64,000 bases of DNA. Source: JACCZX01 sp963801035. GTDB taxonomy: Bacteria > Pseudomonadota > Gammaproteobacteria > Burkholderiales > Burkholderiaceae_F. The translations under genes were made by a program, and so were the position numbers. Position 1 is the stretch's first letter. Each line of letters starts with the position of its first letter. The DNA is taken from contig CAWDDF010000004.1 in NCBI GenBank assembly GCA_963801035.1, positions 1 through 64,000 on the forward strand, given 5' to 3'. A model generated the notes under the pieces. That model ran no database searches. It was not told the origin of the DNA and worked only from the letters and a program-made list of their open reading frames with translations. Shown one piece after another: positions 45,412 through 55,619 of this stretch.

Positions 45412-45470
45412 GAATGATGGCGCTGACTCGATCAGCGGCGCTTCACCTTTCGCGACACAGGTTGAACTAC
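45412..45470 (+). repeat. Dispersed repeat, copy C
   Basis: GAATGATGGCGCTGACTCGA, then TCAGCGGCGCTTCACCTTTC, then GCGACACAGGTTGAACTAC. Lies between aqpZ and the ion channel gene. Confidence 0.75.
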
Positions 45471-45490
45471 AACCTAGGCCTACATCCGAA

Positions 45491-45921
45491 TCAGTCGGAT
45501 TCCAGTTGCACCTTGATCATATGCTGCAGAATCGCCATCAGGGCCGCGCTCGTCATGCCAAACATCAGGACCCCATTTCCTGCTTCGAGAGGCCCCAGCA
45601 GCTTCCATCGCGCGCTCATCACCACGTCGCCGTAACCCAACGAGGTGAAGTTCACACCTGAGTGGTAGACAGCGTCGTACAGCGCGTTGAATTCGCCCAG
45701 CAACAAGAACAACACTCCCCAGATCACGATCTGGACAAAGTTGCCCAGCATCATGGCGATCATCACGATCAGCAGCGGGGGGAGTTGCGGGAGCAGTCCG
45801 CGACGAGCCTCCATGATTCGACTCGCCGTACGTAGAAACGGACACTCCAGAAACTGACAGCCGCCTGTATCGCGAGGCACAGCAGCATGATCGGCAGACC
45901 GATCATCAAGTTTCTCAGCAT
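45491..45921 (-). pseudogene. Two-helix potassium-channel-like protein, one frameshift
   Basis: Frame one starts at 45921 with LMIGLPIMLLCLAIQAAVSFW and runs to about 45827; the other frame continues SRIMEARRGLLPQLPPLLIV, a second helix, and the pore VNFTSLGYGDVVMSARWKLLGPLEA. LGYGD is the K+ selectivity filter of the ion_trans_2 family. About 143 residues in total. It overlaps the DUF2955 gene by 7 bases. One indel restores it. Confidence 0.78.
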
Positions 45922-46967
45922 TGTGCGATTCCCCTGTTCAGGGTGTGCGTGAAGGCCAGCGCTTTGGATCTCGAGGCACGCCAGCGCTCGAGTACCCACA
46001 CCGTTGTCCATGCGTAGAGCGCTATCCCGACAAACAGCGCGACACGGATGGCAGAAGCGCGGTAGACATCTTTGGCGCCGTTAGCGTCCTCGATGGCGGG
46101 CCCCAGCACGAAGAACATCGTCATCAGGGCGTTGAGCCAGTACGATGGAGGAAAAGACGTGGCCTTGACCCCGAAGAGCCTCACGCCGACCCAGAGCGCG
46201 ACGGCCACGGTCCATAAAGCAACATCCACAAGTTCGGCTGGAGCTAGAGGCCGCCCCAGACCAGCATCGCCATGACTGCGCCCACCAATGTGGATCCCAC
46301 CAGCTCGCGCCCGGCCGTGCGCGCGTTCGTGGCGCTCGGCCTGCTGTCCCAGCCCACTGTTTTCATGATGCATTGCAGATACAAGGCCGGGTTCGTGAGC
46401 GCCATCATGAACACAGGCATCACGATCAACGTAGCCTGCAGGGCGGTCCAGCCTGCCGCTTCCGGACTGGCGCAGGCGGGTGCCGCTGCGACTTTCGCCG
46501 GCGCTGGAGCATCCGGAAACAAAGCGTGCGAGATGGCACTGGCCAGCACACCTATAGGAGCGCGATCCCAACCGTTCGCCAGCACGGTAGCCAGCGCCTG
46601 ATTGGCGAAGCCGGCCACGGGAATGAACACGAGGGCGACATGCATGAAGAGCGTCAGCGGGTTTGCCTTGCGCGCGCCAGCAAAGGACACCGCGTAGAAC
46701 AATGCGCCTATCAGCAACACGCCGGTCACAGGGTAGTATTCCAGGATCGGGACCATCAGGACACCTGCCACCAACAATGCAGCGATGAAAGCCACACACC
46801 ACGCCTTTCAGCAGCGGGATCGGCGGTCCGGGTTTGCCCAGCATCACCAATGTCATCAGGCGCGCCATGAACGCCGCTTGCAGCCCAGCTCCCTAAGCGA
46901 TCACCACGGCGAGGCCCATTCCGATGGCCAACCGCAGTACCGCTTTGTCAGCGCTGTGCAACGGCAT
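45915..46967 (-). pseudogene. DUF2955 (FUSC-like) membrane protein with an in-frame stop and two frameshifts
   Basis: The frame from ATG 46967 reads MPLHSADKAVLRLAIGMGL, then meets TAG at 46893-46895 (codon 25), after which the same frame continues GAGLQAAFMARLMTLVMLGK. Near 46800 it shifts to the frame with GVLMVPILEYYPVTGVLLIG and FIPVAGFANQALATVLANGW, and near 46230 back to PAELVDVALWTVAVALWVG through to 45915. About 350 residues; the family works with HlyD-type adaptors in drug or aromatic-compound efflux. A clear loss-of-function candidate. Confidence 0.75.
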
Positions 46968-46969
46968 GA

Positions 46970-48165
46970 TCAATAGAGATACGAAAAGTAGCTCATGACC
47001 TTGATGAAGAACCCTGCCAGCCAGTTCATCACGGGGTAATCTCCGGTGTAGATCAGCACGTCGGCTTGTCCGCCGATACGCACGCCACGCAGTCGCTCGC
47101 GTTCGGACGGGTCGAACTCGATGGCTACCGGGAAGCGCTGCGCCTGCCGCAGCCAATCGCGGCTGTTCTGGACCGCGGGCAAGGTGCCGGGTTGAGCTTG
47201 GCTGCCGGGACTGATGCCGGTGCCGACGCTGCGCACCCGTCCCTTCAATATTTCGCCCGGCATCACGTCGAGCACGATCGCCACTTCGTCACCAGGTTTG
47301 ACGTTGCCGAGATTGTTCTCGGTCATGTCGGCGTTGATCCACAGGTCATGAATGGCGATCAGCGTCATCAGAGGCGCGCCGGTCTGCGCATATTGCCCGG
47401 CATCGATACGCAGGTCGGTGACCGAACCGCGGGCGGGAGCCACCACAGCGGTGCGCTTCAGATCAAGCTCGGCCTTTTCGATCGCCGCGCGGGCACTGAG
47501 CAGCTGCGCGTTGTTTTCACCGCGTTCGCCCGCTGTCTCTTGCGCACGGACCAAGATCCGCCTTCGCCGCTTCAACCTGACTGCGGGCCTTGATCCGATT
47601 GGACTGCGCACTTTCGACGCGGCGCAGAGAGATCGCGCCCGGATCTTCCTTATAAATCTGTTCGAGTCGCGTCGCATCCTGTTGCGCGAAAACATTATTT
47701 GCAATGGCCGCCTGCACTGCCGCTTTGGCCGACTCCACCGACGCCGTCGACGCACCGACCGAAAGGCGCGTCGCCTCGTAATCCGAACGGCTGCGCTGCA
47801 GCGCGATCTTGTACTGGGTTGGATCGATATCCAAGAGCGGTTGCCCGCGCTGCACCTCATCGTTGTTCTTGACGTGCACCTTCAGCACCGTGCCAGCTAC
47901 TTCGGCCGCTATCGGTACGACGAACGCCTGGACCCTGGCTTGAGAGGTATACGGTGTCAGGCGATCCGAAACGAAATACCAAGCGAGACTGAAGACGATC
48001 AGTAGCAGCACGATGATCGCGCCGATGCGGCTTCCCTTGCCCGGCTTGGGCTGAGACGCCGGTGGCGGCGGTGGCGACACGGCGTGCTGGCGACGGCAGT
48101 GGTGGCGATTCCTCGACAACTATCGGCGGCAGAGTCTCGTCCTGCTTTGTGGATTCTTGACTCAT
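46970..48165 (-). pseudogene. HlyD-family periplasmic adaptor protein, two frameshifts
   Basis: Three frames give one protein of about 397 residues. The start 48165 (MSQESTKQDETLPPIVVEES) shifts near 48090 to the frame with the membrane anchor GAIIVLLLIVFSLAWYFVSD and the lipoyl-like segment VPIAAEVAGTVLKVHVKNND, coiled coil RSRSDYEATRLSVGAS and so on; near 47560 it shifts to the frame with GSVTDLRIDAGQYAQTGAPL and ends at 46970. Family members join an inner-membrane pump (here DUF2955) to an outer-membrane channel (next gene). Confidence 0.85.
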
Positions 48166-49728
48166 GGTTTTGCCGTTCCGGAAGAGTTTGGCAGAGCATC
48201 AGCGTCGGGCATTGGCAGCGGGGCCTCGAGCACACCTTTCCAATCGCTGCGTTGGTTCATGGTTTCGCGCGTCACATCATCCAGCACGGGCCGGCTTCGC
48301 CCTTGTTCCCAGCCACCACCCATCGCTTTGTACAGCGCAATCAAATTCTGCGTCAGGCTGCCGCGCGAGCTGACCAAAAAGTCCTGTTGAGCGAAAAGCA
48401 CTCGCTGCGAATCGAGCACTCGCTCGAAGTCGGTGAGCCCTTCGCGATATTGAATATTGGCAATGTCGAGCGATCGCTGCGCAGCCGCCACTGCGTCGGC
48501 GAGCAGCACAATCTGTTCTCCGGTTTTTGCGAAGCCCACTGCTGCATCATCGACCTCGCGAGCTGCCCGTAGCACCGCGTCCTGGTACTGCTCGTAGAGC
48601 TGCTGGAATCGCGCATCCTGCACGAGCACGGCGTTGGAGAGCCGCCCATAGTCGAAGACGTTCCAGACCAGGCTCGGTCCGACGGCCCAGGTCAGCGCCC
48701 GCGAGGATCCGCTCAACGACGTCGCCGAAAGGCCCACCGATCCCAACAGCGATATTGATGGATAGAGATCAGCCACGCTCACGCCGATCAGCGCGGATTG
48801 CGCGGCCAACTGCAACTCAGCAGCCCTCACGTCGGGGCGACGCCGCAGCAGCTCGCTCGGCATGTCGACGATGACCGCGAGTTCCGCCTGCGGGATCACA
48901 TCCTTGCCTGCGGCCATTTCGGGCAATGGGCCGGGCGCTCGGACGAGCAACGTGCTTAGCGCGTTCTGTGTCTGCCGTAGCGCGCTTTCGAGTGGAGGAA
49001 TTGTGGCCAGCGTGCCGAGATACTGGGCTTTTGCCTGTTGCACATCCAATTCGGAGTCGTTGCCTCCCTTGAACAGCCGCTCGGCAATCTCGAGACTGCG
49101 TTTTTGCAACGCCGCGTTTTGGCGAGCGATTACCAGCCGTGCCTCTAAAGTGCGAATCGACGTGTAGAAGGCCGCCACCTGCGCGGCCATCAGTACCTGC
49201 AAGTCATCGTATTGCGCAATGCTGGCGAAGTAGTTGGCGTCCGCAGCCTCGATGCCGCGTCTGAACTTGCCCCAGAAATCGAGCTCCCAGCCGACCTGAA
49301 ACCCGACGCTCGAAATTCACCGCGCTGGTGTCGCGTGCTCCGCTGGTCCTCTGTTCTCCCGCCCACAGCAGATCGCTGGTGGCCTGCTGAACCTGCGGGT
49401 AAAGCGCGCTGCCGGCAATTCCCAGTTGAGCGCGCGCTTCCATGATGCGAAGACCCGCGGTCCGTACGTTGGGATTCACGCGCTGCGCTTCGGCAACGAG
49501 GCGCTTCGAGCACGGGATCATTAAACGTGCTCCACCACTGCTGCAGCTGGCCGAGCCGCGTGTGACTCGCCGATCGGCGGTCAGCGACTCGAGAGAGCCG
49601 CCCATCCAATCGGCCAACCAGGCCGGCACTTGCGGTCGCTGGAAGTCGGGCCCGACCGTCGTGCAGGCGCTTAGGAGAACTGTCCCTGCAAGCGCTGCCG
49701 CCCGCGTTCGCAGCTTGGTAACGGGCAT
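48162..49728 (-). pseudogene. NodT/OprM-type outer-membrane efflux lipoprotein, three frameshifts
   Basis: Starts at 49728 with a lipobox (GTVLLSACTTVGPDF, Cys22). Near 49570 the coding frame moves (LGQLQQWWSTFNDPVLEA), near 49508 it returns (LVAEAQRVNPNVRTAGLRIM), and near 49308 it moves again (GFQVGWELDFWGKFRRGIEA), continuing to 48162 with the RRRPDVRAAELQLAAQSALIG block. About 520 residues in total, as in the TolC-like NodT family. It overlaps the HlyD gene by 4 bases, completing a tripartite efflux operon. Confidence 0.88.
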
Positions 49729-49733
49729 GCGAC

Positions 49734-50855
49734 TCAGCTAACCCCCTGCGGCCTGGGCACCGGTTCCTTATCAGGATTGCTAGCGACCCACCACATGAAG
49801 ATCTGATAGCCGAACGCGAGCAACGTCGCGCCGACAAACATTCCCAGCAGACCGTGGCTTGCCAGGCCGCCCAACGCGCCGAGCAGAATGACAACCATCG
49901 GTGCATCGACACCTCGACCGAGCAGCAGCGGCTTCAGTACATTGTCGAGCATGCCGGCAACGAACAGCAGCACGCTGTGAGTAACGGCAGCGCCGGTGCC
50001 GTACTCACCGCTCATCCAGATATAAACGATGACGGGTAACGTGACCAGCAGCGCCGGAACCTGCGCGATTCCGAGTATCAGCACGACCAACGCCAGCACT
50101 GCCGCAAACGGGACGCCGGCGATCAGTAAGAACACGCCGACGACGATAGCCTGGATAAAGGCAACTCCGAGCACACCCAATGCGACGGCGCGAATGGTCG
50201 CCGTCGACAGCGTGGCAAATTCTTCGCCCCGGCCAGTGCCCATAATGCGATCGAAAATCGCGCGCGTGCTTCTGGCGCCCGACTCACCGAATGCCATGAT
50301 GATTCCGGCAATGATGAAGGCAGCCAGAAACAGCAGCAGCGCGCCGCCGATGCCCGCAACCATCCCGAGTGCGGTTTTAGCCAGGTCGCCGAGTTTCGGC
50401 TGCAGACTCTGAACCAGTGCCGGCAGATCTGTATGAGCCTGCGACCAAAAACCAAAGACTTTCTTGCCGACGATCGGCCATTCGGCAACACCTGGTGAAG
50501 GTGGGGGAACCTGCAGCGTGTGATCGCGCACGCTGACGACAAAGTTGTGAACCGAATCGCCCAGCTCGAACATCAGCAAACCAGTAGGCACTCCGATCAG
50601 CACGAGGCCGATTAGCACCAGCACGGTGGCCGCAAGCCCCTGTTTCCCCCCCATTCTGCGAGCCAATTTTTGATGCGCTGGGTAAAGTACTACTGCCAGA
50701 ATTAGCGCCCACACCATCAGAGCGAGAAACGGCGAAAAAATCTGATAGCACAACACGGCCATCGCCAAGATCAACCCGGCCCGAATCAGGACATCGAGCA
50801 ATCTTCTGGACAAGCGTATTTCAAGATCAGTATCAGGCGTGTAGGAGGTATTCAT
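49734..50855 (-). CDS. AI-2E family transporter (PerM/YdiK/TqsA-like)
   Basis: A 373-residue membrane protein with seven to eight helices and the family's conserved tail GRGVDAPMVVILLGALGGLASHGLLGMFVG, preceded by LALVVLILGIAQVPALLVTLPV. Family members export autoinducer-2 or act as Na+/H+ antiporters. Intact, and 6 bases from the start of the broken NodT gene, so likely the upstream gene of that operon. Confidence 0.9.
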   Translation of the reverse strand: MNTSYTPDTDLEIRLSRRLLDVLIRAGLILAMAVLCYQIFSPFLALMVWALILAVVLYPAHQKLARRMGGKQGLAATVLVLIGLVLIGVPTGLLMFELGDSVHNFVVSVRDHTLQVPPPSPGVAEWPIVGKKVFGFWSQAHTDLPALVQSLQPKLGDLAKTALGMVAGIGGALLLFLAAFIIAGIIMAFGESGARSTRAIFDRIMGTGRGEEFATLSTATIRAVALGVLGVAFIQAIVVGVFLLIAGVPFAAVLALVVLILGIAQVPALLVTLPVIVYIWMSGEYGTGAAVTHSVLLFVAGMLDNVLKPLLLGRGVDAPMVVILLGALGGLASHGLLGMFVGATLLAFGYQIFMWWVASNPDKEPVPRPQGVS

Positions 50856-50956
50856 CGATCGGCTTCCTCTTCTGCTAGCTCTTCACCCAACTGATGCGGG
50901 TGTCAGCACCACATCGCCCGCGCTCGAAAACAGTCTGCGGTTCCCGGATAGCCTAG

Positions 50957-51430
50957 TCAGGCATTGCCCATGCGGCGATAGACCCACACGATGACTGCTT
51001 CGGCCACCAGCATCACGACCACGACCACGATCAGCGCGACGATCCCATGGAACCATCCGCCGAAACGTATGCGGTCGCCAAATGCAAAAACGAGCGCTTC
51101 GAGAATGACGAACTTGGACCCGAATAGCACCACCCAGGCACCGAAGTACCGCAGGAATTTATTGAAGCCTCCCGGCCTGGCGTTGAAGAAGGCCGCGACT
51201 TTATGTTCGCAGACGATCGTCACCTTCAGCAGGATCTGCAACAGCACGGCAGCGAGCAGGGCGATCGTGAACGAGCTGACGTGAACGTGCTCCCAATATT
51301 CGGCGAACAGCAGAAGCACGACGAGATCCACCAGGATTGCGGTGAAGTACCGCATGAACACCCTTTGCTTGAGCGAGGGCGTGTGCTCAAAGGTGTCCCA
51401 TAGCGAGGCCTTAGCCGTTGTTGTCGTCAT
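50957..51430 (-). CDS. Conserved four-helix membrane protein of unknown function
   Basis: A 157-residue protein with four membrane segments (residues about 28-45, 55-72, 92-112 and 128-150) and a conserved central stretch CEHKVAAFFNARPGGFNKFLR, then FGSKFVILEALVFAFGDRIRF. Small relatives occur beside transporters. It is the first gene of the minus-strand run 51430-45491. Confidence 0.72.
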   Translation of the reverse strand: MTTTTAKASLWDTFEHTPSLKQRVFMRYFTAILVDLVVLLLFAEYWEHVHVSSFTIALLAAVLLQILLKVTIVCEHKVAAFFNARPGGFNKFLRYFGAWVVLFGSKFVILEALVFAFGDRIRFGGWFHGIVALIVVVVVMLVAEAVIVWVYRRMGNA

Positions 51431-51528
51431 CCGTTTTCTCCGGTCAAGATCACTGCATGAACCATCTGATTCGTCCGACTGCTGTGATTTAGGCGCGTGT
51501 CACTCGGCCGAAACTCGGACTTGGGTCG

Positions 51529-51639
51529 GAATGATCCGCCTGCCTGATCAGCGGTGCTTCACTTTTCCTGACACGGTTGAGCGCGGCGCACGCCGAGTGC
51601 TGCAACTCCCGAGCTCATTATGCCGTCAACAAGCAGCGG
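51529..51639 (+). repeat. Dispersed repeat, copy D (long form)
   Basis: GAATGATCCGCCTGCCTGAT, then CAGCGGTGCTTCACTTTTCC, TGACACGGTTGAGCGCGGCG and on to 51639. About 108 bases (51532-51639) match copy E at all but about nine positions. It lies in the 378-base gap 51431-51808, which otherwise shows no gene. Confidence 0.85.
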
Positions 51640-51808
51640 CTCCGTTCACCGGCACCCTCGAACAACGGAACATCGAGGAAATCATCATGGGCCTTGTTAA
51701 GGCTAGGATAAGACAAGTATCGAGGCATGATGTCTCGCGTTCTCGATTCAGCTCTTCAACAACGAACCAGAAGACCTGCCGCCGATTTGCCTCAGTAAAG
51801 CACTCGAT

Positions 51809-53104
51809 ATGAATAGCATCACGAGGCGAAGACTCACAGCCGCATTCATCGCCGGTACGCTTGTCGGCTGCGCCTCGAGCCCGCCGCCGTCGCCCGTGGC
51901 AGGACCCGACTACAAGGGCCGGGCTGTGACGCGCGTCGAGGGCGGCGTTCGGGTGTCGACCGCGGTTTTGTCGGCCGAGGAGAGCGCCGCCGTGTACGGC
52001 GTGCCGCTCGCGAAGAGGGCGATTCAGCCTGTCTGGATCGAGGTCGAGAACCGCGACGATCGCGCTTATTTCCTGCTGTCGCCGGGCCTTGACCCGAATT
52101 TCTTCCCGGCTTCCGAAGCGGCCGAAGCGCTTGCGACGGACGGCTCGCGTGAGCAACGCGCCGCGCTCGACCGGCGCTTTCGACAGCTCGCGTTCCGCAA
52201 TCCAGTCCTGCCCGGCACGACGACATCGGGGTTCGTCCTGACCAACCTCGACGAGGGCGTAAAGCCTGTCCAGGTCGACTTGGTTGCGAGCGGACGCACG
52301 AGGACATTCTCGATCGTCACGATCGTGCCCGGCTTTCGCGCCGATTACCACATCAGCGAAGTGTTCAGGCGCGAGATCTACCCGCCCGCAAAGATCATGG
52401 ACTACACAGATGACGCCGCTTTCCGTGCGGCGCTCGAGGCCCTGCCCTGCTGTGTGACCAACAAGGACGGTTCCAAGAACGGCGATCCCCTCAATCTGGT
52501 GGTCGTGGGCGGCCTCGACGATGCGTTTCCGGCGCTCGTGCGGCGCGGTTGGCGTCCGACTGAGGAAAAGTGGACGGGCTCGATCACGAAGATGGTGACC
52601 TCCGCGCTCAGTGGCGAGCGTTACGCCTATGCGCCCGTGAGCGATCTCTACCTCTACGGACGCGCGCAGGACCTCGCGCTGCAGAAGGCGCGCGACAACA
52701 TCCACCAGCGCAACCATCTCCGGCTCTGGCTGAGCCCGCTGCGCTACAACGGCAAGCAGGTATGGGTGGGCCAGATCAGCCGCGACATCGGGAGCCGTCT
52801 TACCATTCATTCCCCGACATTCACGACGCACAAGATCGACCCGGACGTGGATGAGGCGCGCGTCGCGCTTGCCGAGGACATGGCCTATTCTCAGAACCTC
52901 GCGAAGATCGGGCTCGTGAAGGGGGTGGGTGCCGCCCCGAGAGACGCCCCGCGCGGCAACCTCACCACCGACCCCTACTACACCGACGGATTGCGTCACG
53001 TGCTCGTGTTCGACCGCAAGCCGACGTCGCTGGACGAGATCGAGTTCCTTCCGTGGAGTGCGGGCGACAGACTCAAGGACGCGACGCAAGGAGGCACGCA
53101 ATGA
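51809..53104 (+). CDS. LssY_C-domain lipoprotein (first of two)
   Basis: A 431-residue lipoprotein (GTLVGCASS, Cys21). The N-terminal half, shared with the next gene, contains VSTAVLSAEESAAVYGVPL and QPVWIEVENRDDRAYFLLSP. The second half reads LPCCVTNKDGSKNGDPLNLV, APVSDLYLYGRAQDLALQKAR, HQRNHLRLWLSP and KIDPDVDEARVALAEDM, which I recognise as an LssY C-terminal domain. No enzyme activity is established for that domain. Likely periplasmic or outer-membrane attached. Its stop overlaps the next ATG (ATGA). Confidence 0.82.
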   Translation: MNSITRRRLTAAFIAGTLVGCASSPPPSPVAGPDYKGRAVTRVEGGVRVSTAVLSAEESAAVYGVPLAKRAIQPVWIEVENRDDRAYFLLSPGLDPNFFPASEAAEALATDGSREQRAALDRRFRQLAFRNPVLPGTTTSGFVLTNLDEGVKPVQVDLVASGRTRTFSIVTIVPGFRADYHISEVFRREIYPPAKIMDYTDDAAFRAALEALPCCVTNKDGSKNGDPLNLVVVGGLDDAFPALVRRGWRPTEEKWTGSITKMVTSALSGERYAYAPVSDLYLYGRAQDLALQKARDNIHQRNHLRLWLSPLRYNGKQVWVGQISRDIGSRLTIHSPTFTTHKIDPDVDEARVALAEDMAYSQNLAKIGLVKGVGAAPRDAPRGNLTTDPYYTDGLRHVLVFDRKPTSLDEIEFLPWSAGDRLKDATQGGTQ

Positions 53105-54354
53105 GCGTGTTGCCGATGATTCATCGTGTCCTCGGCAATGCGGCGTGTGCGGTGAGCGTATCGCTCGCCCTCGTTGGCTGTGCGACGTGGCAAGCCCCTG
53201 CCGAGGTCAGCGACGCCGCGCTGCGCGCCCGTGCCATGAGCGACACCGTGCGCGACGTGCGCGTGACCGCGGCGGTGCTAAGCGCAGAAGACAGCCGGCG
53301 CATGTTCGGTGCCGACGTCAACAAGACCGGCGTTCAGCCGGTATGGATCGAAGTGCAGAATCGGACGTCGCAGCCGCTGTGGTTACTGCGCTCTGGTACC
53401 GACCCGGATTACTTCTCGCCGCTCGAAGTCGCGTGGTCCATGCACACGCCGCTCGCGGGAAGCACGAACGCGAGCATCGACGACCACTTCGACAGATTCG
53501 GGTTCAAGAATCCGATCCCACCCGGGGCGACGCGCACGGGGATCGTCTTCACCAACCCACAGCGCAGCACGAAGCTGCTCAATGTCGATCTGCTTGGGAA
53601 CAAGACGCTGCTTCCCTTCTCCCTGTTTCTGCCGGTGCCGGATGACCCCGTGGATGAGCGCCTGCCGCAGCTCTCGTTCCGGAATCCCAATGCGCAGATC
53701 ACGGAATACAAGGACCTCGCCGCGCTCCGTGCGGCGCTCGAGCGGTTGCCCTGCTGCGCGACCGATGCCGGCGGGTCGGCGCAAGGCGACCCGCTAAACG
53801 TTGTCTTCATCGGCACCATCGCAGACATCGGCGCTGCGGGCATTCGGCGCAGCTATCGGCGTAGTTTCTACGAGTCCGATATGGCGCAACGGGTTTTCGG
53901 CCGCGAGCCTTACTTCGTTGCGCGGAAACAAGCGCAAGCGGGCGCGCCGGCGACCTGGATACGCCTATGGGTGGCGCCGATGCGCTTCGACGGTAAGCCA
54001 GTCTTCGTGGTGCAGGTCGGACGGCCGGTCGGCGGGCGCTTCGCACCCCGCGACGCGGCAAGCATCATCCTGCACGACGATGTGGACGAGGCGAGGAACC
54101 TCTTGATTCAGGACATGATGTATTCGGGCGGGTTGGAAAAGTTGGGGTTCGTCACCGGTGTCGGCGCGGCCGCCGAGACGCTGCCCCGAACTGCACTCAA
54201 CGGCGCGCGCTACCACACCGACGGCCTGCGCGCGGTCCTTTTCTTCGCGACGAGGCCGCTCGACCTTTCCGACGTGGAGATTCTCGACTGGGTGCCTTAC
54301 TTGGAGCGACGCGAGGCTGCTGCACGGGAGCAAAGTAACGATGCGCGCAAGTGA
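53101..54354 (+). CDS. LssY_C-like lipoprotein (second of two)
   Basis: About 417 residues from the ATG at 53101, with a lipobox (LALVGCATW). It is paralogous to the previous gene over its length: VTAAVLSAEDSRRMFG, QPVWIEVQNRTSQPLWLL, LERLPCCATDAGGSAQGDPL, IRLWVAPMRFDGKPVFVVQV and ILHDDVDEARNLLIQDM. The YLYGRAQDLALQ block of the first copy is replaced by an unlike stretch, so this copy has diverged in the core. A CC pair (LPCC) is kept in both. It overlaps the following gene by 14 bases. Confidence 0.78.
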   Translation: MSVLPMIHRVLGNAACAVSVSLALVGCATWQAPAEVSDAALRARAMSDTVRDVRVTAAVLSAEDSRRMFGADVNKTGVQPVWIEVQNRTSQPLWLLRSGTDPDYFSPLEVAWSMHTPLAGSTNASIDDHFDRFGFKNPIPPGATRTGIVFTNPQRSTKLLNVDLLGNKTLLPFSLFLPVPDDPVDERLPQLSFRNPNAQITEYKDLAALRAALERLPCCATDAGGSAQGDPLNVVFIGTIADIGAAGIRRSYRRSFYESDMAQRVFGREPYFVARKQAQAGAPATWIRLWVAPMRFDGKPVFVVQVGRPVGGRFAPRDAASIILHDDVDEARNLLIQDMMYSGGLEKLGFVTGVGAAAETLPRTALNGARYHTDGLRAVLFFATRPLDLSDVEILDWVPYLERREAAAREQSNDARK

Positions 54355-55493
54355 CTCGGCCATTGAAACGCAAGCGTCTGTAGCGTCGCGACGCGTCCGC
54401 ACGATCGGTGCGGCGAAGGGCGGGCTTGTTCACGCGATGGTCGTCGTGGCATGCCTCGCGCTTGGCGCATGCGCGACGAAGCCCCTCATGCCGTACTCGG
54501 CCGACACGCCGCCGCTCGTTCTCGCCTTGGCTTCGCAAGCGGGCGTGCAGGACAAGCGGGCGCGCTTCCGCGAGACCTACTGCGCCGTGTTGGAGGCGCA
54601 CGGACGCGCGCTTCCCGACTACCGGCCCTGCGACGAAGCACTGGCCCGCGTCGGTACCGAACCTGCCGGCACCGGCAAGCGCGTCGATCTCGGCCCGTCG
54701 AAACAGCGCCTCGTCGCAGCGGTGGTACCCGGCATCGGGTACGAATGCTTCGAACAGTGGCTCCAGCCGCCTGGCACCGTCGCGCAGCATGTACGCCAGT
54801 ACGGGTATGACGCGATCACTCCTCAAGGTCGATGCGCTGTCGGGCACCGAGAACAATGCGCGCCAGATCCGCGACGCGATCATGGCGATGCCGCGCGATG
54901 CGGGAGCGCCGCGCCTCGTGCTGATCGGCTATTCGAAGGGCGCACCCGACATCCTCGAGGCAGTGGTCAAGTATCCAGAGATCCGGAGCCGCGTGGCGGC
55001 GGTGGTAAGCGCTGCAGGCTCGGTCGGCGGCTCAGCGCTCGCCAACGATGCCGAGCAATACCAGGCCGATATGCTGCGGTACTTTCCGGGCGCAACCTGC
55101 GGCTCGGGCGACGGCCGCGCAGTGGAGAGCCTGCGGCCCGCAACGCGCCAGGCGTGGCTCGCGCAGAACCCTCTGCCGAGTGACGTTCGCTACTACTCGC
55201 TCGCGACCTTCCCGCAGCCGGAGCGCATCTCGTCGATTCTGAAAACGAGCTACGACAAGCTGGCGCGAGTCGACGCGCGCAACGACAGCCAGGTGATCTT
55301 CTACGATCAGCTCGTGCCCGGCAGCACCCTCGTCGGCTATCTCAATGCGGACCACTGGGCAGTCGCGGTGCCAATTTCCCGCACGCACCCCACGATCGCG
55401 TCCATGTTCGTGACCCAGAACGCCTATCCACGCGAGGCGCTATTGGAAGCGCTCCTGCGCTTCTTGGAGGAGGATCTCGCAACGCCGCCGTGA
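54341..55493 (+). pseudogene. Alpha/beta-hydrolase-like lipoprotein, one frameshift
   Basis: Start ATG at 54341 inside the previous gene. A lipobox (VACLALGACATK) is followed by PLVLALASQAGVQDKRARFR, CAVLEAHGRALPDYRPCDEA and PGIGYECFEQWLQPPG. Near 54817 the frame shifts; the next frame continues KVDALSGTENNARQIRDAI and VLIGYSKGAPDILEAV (G-x-S-x-G nucleophile elbow), a histidine in NADHWAVAVP, and ends at 55493. About 384 residues, a lipase-like secreted hydrolase. Overlaps suggest one operon with both LssY_C genes. Confidence 0.78.
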
Positions 55494-55597
55494 TCCGCCT
55501 GCCAGATCAGCGGTGCTTCACTTTTCCTGACACGGTTGAGCGCGGCGCACGCCCGGTGCTGCAAATCCCGATTTCACTATGCCGTCAACAAACAGCC
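55491..55597 (+). repeat. Dispersed repeat, copy E (long form)
   Basis: TGATCCGCCTGCCAGATCAG, then CGGTGCTTCACTTTTCCTGA, CACGGTTGAGCGCGGCGCAC and on to 55597. The direct partner of copy D, 3.96 kb downstream, in the same orientation. It begins within the last codon of the hydrolase gene and ends 22 bases before the AsmA start. Confidence 0.85.
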
Positions 55598-55619
55598 GAT
55601 AGTCTGCAGGCCCGCAGCG

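Noticed and set aside
51431..51808. A short frame from ATG 51687 before the LssY_C cassette
   Set aside because: The product is a short Arg/Ser-rich string with no homology that I recognise.
51626..53101. A 491-residue open frame on the minus strand opposite the first LssY_C gene
   Set aside because: It has no recognisable domain, its residues are Arg/Ala-rich, and the plus-strand frame has a lipobox and a family match; it is a high-GC shadow.
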